From Herbidospora daliensis (GTDB lineage Bacteria > Actinomycetota > Actinomycetes > Streptosporangiales > Streptosporangiaceae), in contig NZ_BBXF01000002.1 of the NCBI RefSeq assembly GCF_001570585.1, positions 1,314,077-1,378,076 of the forward strand: DNA of 64,000 nucleotides, written 5' to 3'. Below, piece by piece: positions 7,784 to 19,594 of the stretch; within the stretch, counting starts at the first letter, position 1, and every line of letters starts with the position of its first letter. The translations under genes and the position numbers were made by a program. The notes under the pieces were generated by a model. It was not told the origin of the DNA, did not search any database, and worked only from the letters and a program-made list of their open reading frames with translations.

Positions 7784-10700
7784 GTGAGCAGCAGGGCTCC
7801 CTATCCGGGGCTGGCGGCGTTCGGCGCGGCGGACGCCGACGTGTTCTTCGGCCGCGACGACCTCCTCGCCGACCTGCGGCGGCGTACCGGGACCGAGAGG
7901 CTGGTCGTCGTCACGGGGGCCTCGGGGGCCGGGAAGAGCTCGCTGGTCGGCGTCGGGCTCGGCGGGCTGCGCGTGCGGCCCGGCGGTGATCCGGTCGGCG
8001 CGCTGCTGGCCGCGTTCGGGGCCACGATGGACCACGACCGGCTGGCCGCCGCGCCCCACCACCTCGACGAGCTCGGCGACCCGGGGCTGATCGTGGTCGA
8101 CCGGTTCGAGGAGGTCTTCGCGGCCTGCCGCGACCTCGACGCGCGGCAGACCTTCATCGGGGCGCTGGCCGCCACCCGGGCCCGGGTGGTGCTGGTGCTG
8201 CGGGCCGACTTCACCGGCGACGCCGCCGTCCACCCCGAGCTGGTCGCGGCCCTTTCCCGGCCGCTGCTCGTCTCTCCTCTTTCTCCGGACGACCTCCGCA
8301 CGGCCGTCGAGCGGCCCGCGCTGACCCGCGGGGTCGTCTTCGAGGAGGGCCTGGTCGACGAGATGCTCGCCGACCACAACGGCGACCTGCCCCTGCTGGC
8401 CCACACGCTGCGGGTGATGTGGGACCGGCGCGCGGGCGGCCCGATGACGTTCGAGGGCTACCGGGCCACCGGCCGGGTGACCGGGGCGATCCCGCGCAGC
8501 GCCGAACGGGCGCTGGCCGGCACCGACGCCAGGGCGGCGCTGTCGGCGCTGGCCGGCCCCCACGGCACGTCGCGGCCGGGCCCGATGACGCCCGAGCTCG
8601 AACGGTTCGTGGCGGCCGGGCTGGTCGAGACCGACGGTGAAATCGCCGAACTGGCCCACGAGGCGGTGATCCGGGCCTGGCCCCGGTTCACCGCCTGGAC
8701 GGAGGCCGATCGGGCGGCCGGTCAGGTGCGGCGGGAGTTCGCCGCCGACGCCGACCGCTGGGTGCTCAGCGGGTTCGCCGCGCCCCACCTCTACACCGGC
8801 GCCCGGCTCGCGGCGGCGCGGGCGGCGGTGCGGCGCGTCCGGCGGGAGCTGACCCCGGCCGAGGTGGCCTTCCTGGAGGCGAGCGCGGCCCAGGAGTTCG
8901 AGGGCCGACGGGCCGACGAGAAGCGCACCTTCGTGCGGGGCCTGGTCTCGATCGCGGCCGTGGCGCTGCTCGTGCTCAGCTTCGGGGCCACCGGCGCGCT
9001 CGCGCTGTTGGTCAACGGGGCCACCCGCGACCGTGACGCCGCCGTGGACCGGGGCACGGTCGCGGTGGCCCGCCACCTGCTCGCCCAGGGCGACGCGCTG
9101 GCCGCCGACCAGCCGGTGCTGGCCCGGCTGCTCCGGCTGGCCGGGGCCGAGATCGCGCCCGCGCTGCCCGAGGCGGCGGCCGGGCTGCGGGCCTCGGCGG
9201 CGCACCCCGCGCTCGACGTGCTGCGCCCGCAGGGCGTGGAGACCATGGTCGTCAGCGCCGCCGGGACGCCGGCCACCACCTCGGGCGGCGACGTCACGTT
9301 GTGGCGGGGCGGCGCCCCGCTCGCGGTCGTGCACGCCCACGACGACCCGATCAGCGCGCTCGCCTTCACCCGCGACGGCCGCCGGTTCGCCACCGCGGCC
9401 TCCGACGGCTCGGTGCGGATCTGGGACACCGCCGCCCGCGACCTGCTGGCCGCCGTCGACGACGGCGGCCTCGGGCGCAAGGCCATCGCGTTCGCCCCCG
9501 ATGGACGCACCATCGCCGTGGCCGCGGCCGGGCGGCCGGTCACGATCTGGAGCACCACCACGGCCCAGCCGGTGGCGGAGTTCCCGGCGGCGGGCGCGCG
9601 CCCGCTGGTGCTGTTCAGCAACGACGGCGACACCTTCTACGCCGCGACCACCCGCGGCCTGGAGGTCTTCGACGTGCCGAGCCGGAAGCGGCTGCGCCTG
9701 CTGCCCTCCAAGGGGGTCACCTCGGCCGCGCTCACCCCCAACACGCGCACCCTGGCCGTCGGCCGGGCCGACGGCGGCGTCGAGATCTGGGGCGTGGGGG
9801 AGCGCGAGTTCGTGTTGCGGGGCGAGGTGGCCGCGCACGACCGCGCGGTCGAGGCCGTCGCGTTCAGCCCCGACGGCAGCACGTTCGCCACCGGGGGAGG
9901 AGACGAGGCGGTGCGGATCTGGGAGACGGTCGCCCGCCGCCGGATCGGCGACACGATCACCGGCCACACCGGCACGGTCGTCGCCGTCGCCTTCACGCCC
10001 GACGGGCACACCCTGCTCAGCGCGGCCGCCGACCGGACCGTCCGGATCTGGAACATGGCGGCGTACGACTCCGTGCTCGACCTGACCACCCGGGTGGCCG
10101 ACCCCAAGAACGGCCGGTTCGCCACGGTCGAGGCGATCACCTTCAGCCAGGACGGCTCGATCTTCGCCACCGGCGACGCTGAGGGCACCGTACGCCTCTG
10201 GCGGACCGCCTCGCGGACCCCGCTCGGCATGCCCATCACGACCGGGGCCTCCGGGGTCCACTCGATGGTGTTCGACCCCACGACCGGCGGGCTCGTGGTG
10301 CTGAGCGCCGACAACGTGATCAGCTTGCTCGACGTCGACAGCCGCACCAGCCAGCCCCTGTGGGCCAACCCGCCGCAGGAGGTCACCAACCACGGCGTCC
10401 TCGGCCCCGACGGCCGCACGGTCGCGCTGGCCTACGGGCCGGGCGTGGAACTGTGGGACAACCAGACCCGGCGGCTGACCGGGCGGCTCGGCGGCCACGA
10501 CGGCGACGTGCGGGCGGTGGCGTTCAGCCCCGACGGGCGGCTGCTGGCGACCGGGGGAGCCGACCGGGTGATCCGGTTGTGGGATCCGGTCAGGGCCGTC
10601 GCCGCCGGTCCGGCCCTGCTGGGGCACACCGGGGACGTCTTGTCGGTCGCGTTCAGCCCCGACGGGAGCGTGCTGGCCAGCGGCGACGTCAGCGGGGCGG

Positions 10701-10993
10701 TCCGCTTCTGGGACGTCGCGACCGGCCGGCCGCTCGGCGCCTACCACGGCCGCACCCCGGCCGACGGGGCCCCGGCGTTCGCGGCGAGCGCGCTGGCGTT
10801 CAGCCCCGACGGCGGCACCCTCGTGGGCGGCGGCCGGTTCAGCGCGCCGGGCCAGCCCGCGCTGGAGATCTGGGACTCGACCCTCTACGGCGCGGACGCC
10901 CGCGACCTCGTCTGCGACCAGGCCGGGCGCACCCTCACACCCGAAGAGTGGCGCGTGCACGCACCCGGTCAGCCCTACCGGCGGCTCTGCTGA
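7784..10993 (+). CDS. STAND NTPase with membrane segment and WD40 repeats
   Basis: About 1069 residues from GTG 7784. The opening SSRAPYPGLAAFGAADADVF followed by GRDDLL is typical of the nSTAND1 NTPase; Walker A is GASGAGKSSL near residue 48. A single hydrophobic segment lies near residues 385-415 (GLVSIAAVALLVLSFGATGA). The C-terminal half holds about a dozen WD40 blades (repeated AFSPDG and RIWD), ending in an LTPEEW...YRRLC tail common in this family. Likely a signalling or scaffold protein with a cytoplasmic NTPase switch and a propeller sensor. No effector domain is seen. Its end overlaps the convergent FUSC gene by 59 bp. Confidence 0.85.
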   Translation: MSSRAPYPGLAAFGAADADVFFGRDDLLADLRRRTGTERLVVVTGASGAGKSSLVGVGLGGLRVRPGGDPVGALLAAFGATMDHDRLAAAPHHLDELGDPGLIVVDRFEEVFAACRDLDARQTFIGALAATRARVVLVLRADFTGDAAVHPELVAALSRPLLVSPLSPDDLRTAVERPALTRGVVFEEGLVDEMLADHNGDLPLLAHTLRVMWDRRAGGPMTFEGYRATGRVTGAIPRSAERALAGTDARAALSALAGPHGTSRPGPMTPELERFVAAGLVETDGEIAELAHEAVIRAWPRFTAWTEADRAAGQVRREFAADADRWVLSGFAAPHLYTGARLAAARAAVRRVRRELTPAEVAFLEASAAQEFEGRRADEKRTFVRGLVSIAAVALLVLSFGATGALALLVNGATRDRDAAVDRGTVAVARHLLAQGDALAADQPVLARLLRLAGAEIAPALPEAAAGLRASAAHPALDVLRPQGVETMVVSAAGTPATTSGGDVTLWRGGAPLAVVHAHDDPISALAFTRDGRRFATAASDGSVRIWDTAARDLLAAVDDGGLGRKAIAFAPDGRTIAVAAAGRPVTIWSTTTAQPVAEFPAAGARPLVLFSNDGDTFYAATTRGLEVFDVPSRKRLRLLPSKGVTSAALTPNTRTLAVGRADGGVEIWGVGEREFVLRGEVAAHDRAVEAVAFSPDGSTFATGGGDEAVRIWETVARRRIGDTITGHTGTVVAVAFTPDGHTLLSAAADRTVRIWNMAAYDSVLDLTTRVADPKNGRFATVEAITFSQDGSIFATGDAEGTVRLWRTASRTPLGMPITTGASGVHSMVFDPTTGGLVVLSADNVISLLDVDSRTSQPLWANPPQEVTNHGVLGPDGRTVALAYGPGVELWDNQTRRLTGRLGGHDGDVRAVAFSPDGRLLATGGADRVIRLWDPVRAVAAGPALLGHTGDVLSVAFSPDGSVLASGDVSGAVRFWDVATGRPLGAYHGRTPADGAPAFAASALAFSPDGGTLVGGGRFSAPGQPALEIWDSTLYGADARDLVCDQAGRTLTPEEWRVHAPGQPYRRLC

Positions 10994-12015
10994 CCACCGG
11001 GCCGTCGCGCAGGCCGTCGAGCAGCCGGTCGAGGTGGACGAGCAGCTCGCCGTGCAGCGGCCAGTGGCCGGGGTCGTTCCTGAGCACCGCGCCCAGCTCG
11101 TCGCGCAGGCGGCGGCCCTCGGCCAGCGAGCGGTCGAGTTCGCCGGTGAGGCGCTCGGCCTCCTCGGGGCAGCAGGTGGTGGCCGCCTCGGCGTAGTTGC
11201 GGGTGGTCTGGGCCAGGTCGTGCAGCACCCCGGCCAGGCGTTCGCGGACCTCGGGCTCCCACATCCGCAGGCCGGTGCGGTCGCTGATGCACCGGGCCAG
11301 GCCGCGTACGGTCGGGATCGCGCGTTCCAGCGTGTCGAGGGCCTCCCGCAGGGCGCGGCTGTGGCCGGTTCCCGTGCGGCCGCGCAGGCGGGCGGTCTCG
11401 TCGGCGGTGTCGACCTCGGCCTCGACCCGGAGGATCTCGGCGGTGAGCCGCCTGGCCCGGTCGGTCCAGCGGGCGACGGCCTCGGGGGCGGGTTCGGCGG
11501 CCAGTCCGGCGGCCATGTCGTCGAGGAGGGCGGCCACCCGGCCGCCGAAGGCGGCGATGGCCTGCTCGGCCGGGCGCAGCCGTGCCGGCGTGGCCACGAA
11601 GACGGTGACCAGCCCGACGGCCGCGCCGATCAGGGTCTCCACGATCCGGTCGGCGGCGGCCGGACCGGTGCCGAACTGGAGGATCAGCATCGCGCTGATC
11701 GGCAACCTCCAGCAGGTGCTCCCGCAGTTTCAGCAGGTGGCCGAGGCCCAGGGCGACCGCGACGGACAACCCGAGGCTCCACCAGCTCAGCCCGAACAGC
11801 CCGCTCACGACCACCGACACCAGCACACCGGCCGCGACGCTGACGATCCGCCCTCCGGCGTGCTTCAGCGTCCGGAAGAACGAGACCTGGACGACGAGCA
11901 TCGCGGTCAGCGGGGCCAGCGTGGGCGCCCTGGTGTCGAGCAGCACGAGCGCGATCACGTACGCGGCCATCGCGGTGACGACCAGGCGGGCGATCGACGT
12001 CAGACGTTCCGGCAT
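10935..12015 (-). pseudogene. FUSC/aromatic acid exporter-like membrane protein, frameshifted
   Basis: Two open frames on the same strand join into one protein if a single base is removed at 11704-11705 (plus-strand AA). The N-terminal part (ATG 12015, after GGGGGAGGTGG) has about four membrane helices and runs in frame to REHLLEV. The C-terminal part continues as PISAMLIL...ADRIVETLIGAAVG, the usual next segment in FUSC-type proteins, then a soluble helical domain. With the base removed the protein would be about 359 residues. Either a real inactivation, a sequencing error or, less likely, programmed slippage. Such proteins are proposed efflux carriers. Located just downstream of clpC. Confidence 0.75.
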
Positions 12016-12099
12016 GCGGGTATCCACCTCCCCCGAATAAGACATTTCTTGACAAACGGCATGCCTGGGGGTGGATATTTCCTGGTCGGAGCAAAACCG

Positions 12100-12126
12100 A
12101 AGGGCCGGGTGGATCACCCGGCCCTT
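12100..12126 (-). terminator. Rho-independent terminator of clpC
   Basis: A perfect 12-bp stem (AAGGGCCGGGTG and its complement) with a 3-nt loop lies 12 bp past the clpC stop. On the minus strand it is followed by CGGTTTTGC, giving the U-run. Confidence 0.85.
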
Positions 12127-12138
12127 GGTCTGCGGCGG

Positions 12139-14640
<2,502 letters not shown>

Positions 14641-14716
14641 CTCTCGCCGCTCCATGGAGTCCGGGGGGCCCTGTTACTCCATAGAACGCGGTAATTGGAG
14701 TGATGGGTACCGAATA

Positions 14717-14727
14717 CGCGATAGGCG
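14717..14727 (-). promoter_or_regulatory. ClgR-like box upstream of clpC
   Basis: On the minus strand the sequence reads GTTCGCCTATCGCGTA, a CGC-N5-GCG core with most flanking positions of the published ClgR consensus. ClgR activates clp genes in Streptomyces and Corynebacterium. It is 77-87 bp before the clpC start, a suitable place for an activator. Confidence 0.6.
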
Positions 14728-14731
14728 AACT

Positions 14732-15922
14732 TCACTCTGGGCGTACGGTCAGCCAGGTTAGAGCGGGCGGGAAGTGCTGCGACCACCAGTAGATGTCGTG
14801 GCCGCCGGCCCACTCGACGTGGCGGACCTTCGCGCCGGCGGCGGCCAGCTTGGTGGCCCAGTCGTCGGCCGACCACCGGAAGCCCGACTCCAGGGTGCCG
14901 CCGCCGACGTAGTTGCGGGTCAGGGCGTGCAGCTCGGTCTCCGGGGGGATGCCGGGGCTGAGCCCGAGCGCGCCGGAGAAGACGTCGGGACGCCGCTGGG
15001 CCGCGTTCAGGGCCCACACCGCGCCGCTCGACGCCCCGGCGGCCAGCCAGACGCCCGAGGCGGGGAACCGCTCGTCGGCCCACGGGATCACCTCGTCGGT
15101 GACGAAGGCCAGGTGGGCGGCGTACCGCTCGGGGTCGTGGGCCGGGAGGTACTCGTGCGACCTCGGGTCGCCGTCGTCCGACTCGGCGCAGAAGACGCCC
15201 ACCACGGCCACCGGCGGGCAGGTGCCGGCCGTGATCGCCGCCTCGATGACCGGGGCGAAGGCGTCGAGCATCTGGCCGTCGGCCAGGCAGACCGCCGGGA
15301 TCAGGCCGTCGGTTTCGGGTGGGACGTAAAGGGCGATGGTGCGGGGCTCGCCGAGGAAGGTGAGCCGGTGCTCCTCCAGGGTGCCCCGGAGCTCGGCGAC
15401 CTCGGGCAGCGGTGGCGGGGCCAGCTTCCCGCGCCACTCGCGCTCGGCCACCATCGTGGGGACGTCGGGGCAGACGTACACGCTGATGACCGACTCGTCG
15501 AGGCGGCGGATGCGCAGCGACGCCTCCCAGAGGTCGTCGGCGCCGTCGACCGGCCACATGAGGAACTGCACGCCGCCGGAGATCCGGGGGTGTTCGCAGG
15601 TCCCGCGCCAGACGACGTGCAGCACGTCGTCCTCCGACCAGACGGCCAGGTCGTCGTCGTCGAGCCGGGCGCGCAGGGCGGCCGGGTCGCGCGGGGTCCA
15701 GACCCGCCTGATCTCGGCGTCGGGCGGCAGTTTCTCCGTCCAGTTCTCGGCCGCTCTGATCTTGTTGGCGGTGACGAGCGACCGCAGATGCTGGGCGACT
15801 GTCTCACGGCCTGCGGCGGCGCGCTCATCGTCAGTGACGGCATGGTCGTAGGCGGCCTCTAATTCGCCATCTATTTCATATGTCCATACATCCAGACGAT
15901 CTGCCACGTTGCGAACGTACAC
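14732..15922 (-). CDS. Fes/EstD-type alpha/beta hydrolase (putative esterase)
   Basis: About 396 residues. The N-terminal half is a beta-rich domain like that of enterochelin esterases; the C-terminal half has RTIALYVPPETDG, the Ser nucleophile in AAGASSGA and a His in WAGGHDIYWW. Members hydrolyse ferric-siderophore esters or other acyl esters. No signal peptide, so cytoplasmic; no siderophore genes are near, so the substrate is open. The GTG start at 15922 leaves only 9 bp to the divergent methyltransferase; GTG 15907 is an alternative. Confidence 0.75.
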   Translation of the reverse strand: MYVRNVADRLDVWTYEIDGELEAAYDHAVTDDERAAAGRETVAQHLRSLVTANKIRAAENWTEKLPPDAEIRRVWTPRDPAALRARLDDDDLAVWSEDDVLHVVWRGTCEHPRISGGVQFLMWPVDGADDLWEASLRIRRLDESVISVYVCPDVPTMVAEREWRGKLAPPPLPEVAELRGTLEEHRLTFLGEPRTIALYVPPETDGLIPAVCLADGQMLDAFAPVIEAAITAGTCPPVAVVGVFCAESDDGDPRSHEYLPAHDPERYAAHLAFVTDEVIPWADERFPASGVWLAAGASSGAVWALNAAQRRPDVFSGALGLSPGIPPETELHALTRNYVGGGTLESGFRWSADDWATKLAAAGAKVRHVEWAGGHDIYWWSQHFPPALTWLTVRPE

Positions 15923-15931
15923 AATGGAGTA

Positions 15932-16753
15932 ATGGACCGCGAGAAAATCTCACTCGCCGGCGCCCAGGAGACGATGCTCGCCACCCTGTGGAGCCGAGCT
16001 CTCGACAGTCGCTCCCCCCGCTCGATCCTGAAGGACGAGACCGCGCAGCAGGCCGTCGAGCGGATCGACTACGACTTCACGAAGACCGGCATCACCCCCA
16101 TGACCGCGGCCGGGGTCGCCCTCCGGGCCCTGCGCATCGACGAGTGGACCCAGGACTTCCTCCGGCGGCACCCCACCGCGACCGTCTTACATCTCGCCTG
16201 CGGGCTCGACACCCGGGCCCAGCGCATCGACCCCGGTCCGCTGGTGCGCTGGATCGACCTCGACTACCCGGAGGTGCTGGAGCTGCGCGACCGGGTGATC
16301 GACCGGCCCGACGGCGACTACCACACCATCGCCTCGTCGGTCACGAGCGAGAAGTGGCTGACCGCGGTGCCCGACGACCGGCCGACGGCGGTTGTGTTCG
16401 AGGGGTTGTCGATGTACCTGCGCGAGGACGACGGCCGCCGCCTGATCGAGCGGCTGACCGCCAGGTTCGCGACGGGCGAGCTCGTCTTCGACTGCCAGAA
16501 CTCGACCGGGATCCGGCTCCAGAAGTTCAACCGGCCGGTCCGGCAGGCCGGCGCGACCCTCTACTGGGCGATCGACGACCCGCTGGTGCTGGAGTCGTGG
16601 CATCCCGGGCTGACGCTGCGGGAGGCCCAGCGGGTGGTCGACATGCCGGGCGTCGAGGACTATCCGCTGGGCGGCCGCGTGGCGATGTGGATCATGGCGC
16701 ATCTGCCCGGGTTCCGGAACATCGGCCAGATCCTGCGCTACTCCTGGGGCTGA
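15932..16753 (+). CDS. SAM-dependent methyltransferase, LCM/TcmP type
   Basis: 273 residues. The motif VLHLACGLDTRAQRI matches the SAM-binding loop of the leucine carboxyl methyltransferase-like family (PF04072), and VVFEGLSMYL is the usual downstream motif. Relatives methylate carboxyl or hydroxyl groups of secondary metabolites (TcmP, PPM types). ATG follows GGAG by 3 bases. It overlaps the convergent membrane protein gene by 16 bp. Substrate unknown. Confidence 0.85.
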   Translation: MDREKISLAGAQETMLATLWSRALDSRSPRSILKDETAQQAVERIDYDFTKTGITPMTAAGVALRALRIDEWTQDFLRRHPTATVLHLACGLDTRAQRIDPGPLVRWIDLDYPEVLELRDRVIDRPDGDYHTIASSVTSEKWLTAVPDDRPTAVVFEGLSMYLREDDGRRLIERLTARFATGELVFDCQNSTGIRLQKFNRPVRQAGATLYWAIDDPLVLESWHPGLTLREAQRVVDMPGVEDYPLGGRVAMWIMAHLPGFRNIGQILRYSWG

Positions 16754-17142
16754 CGCCTGAACCGCCCGGAGAGCCACGCGACGAAGACGAAGCAGAGGGC
16801 GGCGGCCAGGACGTAGACGAGGAAATGGCTCTCCGGGGTGACGCCCGTGATCGTCAGGAAGAGCACCACCGTCGCCGCCGAGCCGCCGAGGGCCACGATC
16901 CAGGCGGGCCGCACCCCCAGGAGCACGAGGGCGCCCCAGGCGAGCGCGGTCGCGACCGCGTAGGCGGTGCCGATCAGCGGGATGAGGCACTCCAGGCCGC
17001 CCGAGCAGATGGCGTCGCCGATCCCGGTATCGGACATGAACCGGCCGAGGACGGCGACGACGGGCAGCAGAACGGCGCCGACGACCCCGGCTTTCACCAG
17101 TTCGGAGGTCTCGCGCGTACTTTTAGGCAATTCGACACCCAT
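16738..17142 (-). CDS. Small four-helix membrane protein, unknown function
   Basis: 134 residues from ATG 17142 (MGVELPKST); a TTG at 17193 in the same frame is less convincing. Four hydrophobic segments are visible: VKAGVVGAVLLPVVAVLG, then IPLIGTAYAVATALAWGALV, AWIVALGGSAATVVLFLTI and FLVYVLAAALCFVFVAWL. Two Cys lie in the first loop (ICSGGLECL). The tail is basic. I do not recognise a family. It is convergent with the methyltransferase. Confidence 0.6.
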   Translation of the reverse strand: MGVELPKSTRETSELVKAGVVGAVLLPVVAVLGRFMSDTGIGDAICSGGLECLIPLIGTAYAVATALAWGALVLLGVRPAWIVALGGSAATVVLFLTITGVTPESHFLVYVLAAALCFVFVAWLSGRFRRQPQE

Positions 17143-17276
17143 GTCGTAAATATCCGGAAATTGGGGGCTGGGGGAATGAGTACGCCTACTCAATATGGGC
17201 CGTTCCCGCCACTCGTCGGGAATCGCCCACCGCTTGGCGCTTGGGACTCACGTCACCCCTGATCAGGATGTGAGAC

Positions 17277-18221
17277 ATGACAGCCGTACCGTTCGACCCC
17301 GAGCTCGCCGCCGCGCTCACGGTCATCTCGCAGAACATGCCGTCGTCGCTCACCCCCGAAATGATCCCATTGCTCCGCCAGGGCATGGCCGGTCTCGGGC
17401 CGGCCGAGGACCTCACTCTCGGCGGCATCGTCGACCTGACCGAGGTCGACCTGGGCGAGGGGGTGTCGGTGGTCGTCTGCCGTCCGGTCGCCGCGCCGAC
17501 GCCCGCGCCGGTCGTGTACTGGATCCACGGCGGCGGCATGATCATGGGCGACCACCGGGTCGGGCTGGCCGACCCGCTGGCCTGGGCGGTCGAACTCGGC
17601 CTGGTCGTCGTCAGCGTCGACTACCGGCTCGCCCCCGAGCACCCCGACCCGGCGCCCGTCGAAGACTGCTACCGGGGCCTGGTCTGGCTCGCCGACAACG
17701 CCGCCGAGCTGGGCGTCGACCCGGCCAGGATCGTCGTCGCGGGCGGCAGCGCCGGCGGCGGCCTGGCGGCCGGCACCGCCCTGCTGGCCCGCGACCGGGG
17801 CGGCCCCGCCCTGCTCGGCCAGCTGCTCATCTACCCGATGCTCGACGAGCGCAACGACACCGTCTCCAGCCACCAGATGTCCGGCCGCGGCATCTGGGAC
17901 CACACCTCCAACGAGACCGGCTGGTCGGCCCTGCTCGGCGACCGCCGCGGCGGCCCCGACGTGTCGATCTACGCCTCGCCGTCGCGGGCGACCGACCTGT
18001 CGGGCCTGCCGCCCGCGTTCGTGGACGTCGGCTCGGCCGAGACCTTCCGCGACGAGGACGTCGCCTACGCCACCGCGATCTGGCAGTCGGGCGGCCAGGC
18101 CGAACTCCACGTGTGGCCGGGAGGTTTCCACGGCTTCGACGTGATGGTGCCGCAGGCGGCGTTGTCGCAGCGGGCCAAGCAGGCCCGGCTCGACTGGCTG
18201 CGCCGCCTGCTGGGCCACTGA
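17277..18221 (+). CDS. Alpha/beta hydrolase, hormone-sensitive-lipase family
   Basis: 314 residues with the HSL-family oxyanion motif HGGGMIMG near residue 83, nucleophile Ser in GGSAGGG near residue 160, Asp in DVGSAETFRDED and His in GGFHGFD near the end. Expected to hydrolyse short-chain esters in the cytoplasm. First gene of a tight set with the PucR-type regulator (22 bp gap) and the Mop-type regulator, suggesting that the regulator responds to a compound it acts on (inference). Confidence 0.85.
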   Translation: MTAVPFDPELAAALTVISQNMPSSLTPEMIPLLRQGMAGLGPAEDLTLGGIVDLTEVDLGEGVSVVVCRPVAAPTPAPVVYWIHGGGMIMGDHRVGLADPLAWAVELGLVVVSVDYRLAPEHPDPAPVEDCYRGLVWLADNAAELGVDPARIVVAGGSAGGGLAAGTALLARDRGGPALLGQLLIYPMLDERNDTVSSHQMSGRGIWDHTSNETGWSALLGDRRGGPDVSIYASPSRATDLSGLPPAFVDVGSAETFRDEDVAYATAIWQSGGQAELHVWPGGFHGFDVMVPQAALSQRAKQARLDWLRRLLGH

Positions 18222-18243
18222 CCCGCTGAGGGAGACTGAGGGG

Positions 18244-19197
18244 ATGCGGGAGCTCGTCGGACGATTGGCCGCGCTCGACCCTGACGCCAGCGCCGCCGTG
18301 CAGGTCATCGCCTACTTCGACCGGCTCGCCGAAGGGCGGGCGGGCCTGGAGGCGACGGTGCGCGGGGTCGCGGTGCTGGCGGGCTGCGCCGCCCGCCTGG
18401 TCGACGAGGAACGCGCCGTCTTCCTGCGGGTGCTGGCCGACGGCCGCCGCGACGACCACCCCTCCGAAGACGACCCCGGCTGGCCGAGGGCCCGGTCGGG
18501 GGAGGTCGAGCTCGTGCTGGAGAAACCCGGCCCGCCGTCTCCCGTCGACCTGATGGTGCTCGAACGCGGCGTGGCGCTGGCCCGCGACGTGCTCGACCGC
18601 ACCCGGGGGCGGGCCCCCGATCCGGCGCTGGTGGAACTGGTCGTGGACGCCACCGCGGGCGAGACCGCCCGGCTCCACGCCGCCAGGAGGCTGCGCCTGG
18701 GCGACCGGGCCCGCGCGATCGTGCTGCCCGACGGGGTCGTGCTGGTCGAACCCGACGGACCGGCCCGCCACCCGCTGGGCGAGGTCCGCGCCGGGGTGGG
18801 GCCGGTCGTGCCGGTAGCGCGGCTGCCGAGGTCGTACGCCGACGCGAAGGTCGCGCTCAGGTTCGCCGACGACGTGCTCGGCCCCCGGGTGGTGCGCTTC
18901 GACGACCTGGGCGGTCTGGCCGCCGTCGCGGCGGCGATCGGCCCGGCGACGGCGCCCTCGCCCGACGTGGTCACCCTGGGCGGGCTGCCCGCCTGGGCGC
19001 TGGAGACGCTGCACGCGGTCGTCACCTCGACCAGCCTGCGGACCGCCGCCACGCACCTCACCCTCCACCACTCGACGCTCGTCGACCGGCTCGGCCGGGC
19101 CGAGCAGCTGCTCGGCTGGGAGGTGCGCGGCCCCGACGGGCGGTTCCGGCTCCAGCTGGCGTTCGCGCTGAGGCGGCTGCACGCCCACCCCCAATAG
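18244..19197 (+). CDS. PucR-type helix-turn-helix regulator
   Basis: 317 residues. The C-terminal segment LETLHAVVTSTSLRTAATHL, then HHSTLVDRLGRAEQLLGWEV, is the PucR/CdaR HTH that sits at the very C-terminus. The remainder is a diverged sensory region without a recognisable ligand motif. Preceded by GAGGGAGACTGAGGGGATG. Family members activate catabolic genes. Sits between an esterase and a small Mop-domain regulator in one operon. Confidence 0.75.
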   Translation: MRELVGRLAALDPDASAAVQVIAYFDRLAEGRAGLEATVRGVAVLAGCAARLVDEERAVFLRVLADGRRDDHPSEDDPGWPRARSGEVELVLEKPGPPSPVDLMVLERGVALARDVLDRTRGRAPDPALVELVVDATAGETARLHAARRLRLGDRARAIVLPDGVVLVEPDGPARHPLGEVRAGVGPVVPVARLPRSYADAKVALRFADDVLGPRVVRFDDLGGLAAVAAAIGPATAPSPDVVTLGGLPAWALETLHAVVTSTSLRTAATHLTLHHSTLVDRLGRAEQLLGWEVRGPDGRFRLQLAFALRRLHAHPQ

Positions 19198-19207
19198 GCT
19201 GTCGCGC

Positions 19208-19594
19208 GTGGCCACGTTCAGGATCAGTGAGGCCGCGGCGATCCTCGGCGTGAGCGCCGACACCGTACGCCGCTGGGTCGACTCGGGGCGGCTCGCCGCC
19301 AGCCGTGACGAGCACGGCAGACGGCTGATCGACGGGCCCGACCTGGCCGCCTTCGCCCGCACCCAGATCGCCGGGGAACCGGGCGGGGCCACCTCGTCGG
19401 CCCGCAACCGGTTCAGGGGCATCGTCACCGAGGTCGTGCGCGACACCGTGATGGCCCAGGTGGAGATCGCCGCCGGGCCGTTCAGGGTGGTGTCGCTGAT
19501 GAGCCGTCAGGCCGCCGACGAGCTCGGGCTGGAGCCGGGGGCGGTCGCGGTGGCGGTGGTCAAGTCGACCAACGTGGTGGTCGAGCTCTCCTAG
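19208..19594 (+). CDS. Excisionase-type HTH plus TOBE/Mop domain regulator
   Basis: 128 residues: an N-terminal MerR/excisionase HTH (FRISEAAAILGVSADTVRRW) and a C-terminal Mop/TOBE domain of about 65 residues (FRGIVTEVVRDTVMAQVEI to AVVKSTNVVVEL) that in relatives binds molybdate or tungstate. Actinobacterial proteins of this build are usually described as molybdenum-pterin binding regulators. No mod transporter or molybdenum enzyme lies nearby. GTG start, 10 bp after the PucR gene. Confidence 0.85.
   Translation: MATFRISEAAAILGVSADTVRRWVDSGRLAASRDEHGRRLIDGPDLAAFARTQIAGEPGGATSSARNRFRGIVTEVVRDTVMAQVEIAAGPFRVVSLMSRQAADELGLEPGAVAVAVVKSTNVVVELS

Noticed and set aside
17143-17193. TTG start for the small membrane protein
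   Set aside because: No ribosome site, and the extra residues are charged and Pro/Ser-rich; ATG 17142 starts just before the first helix.
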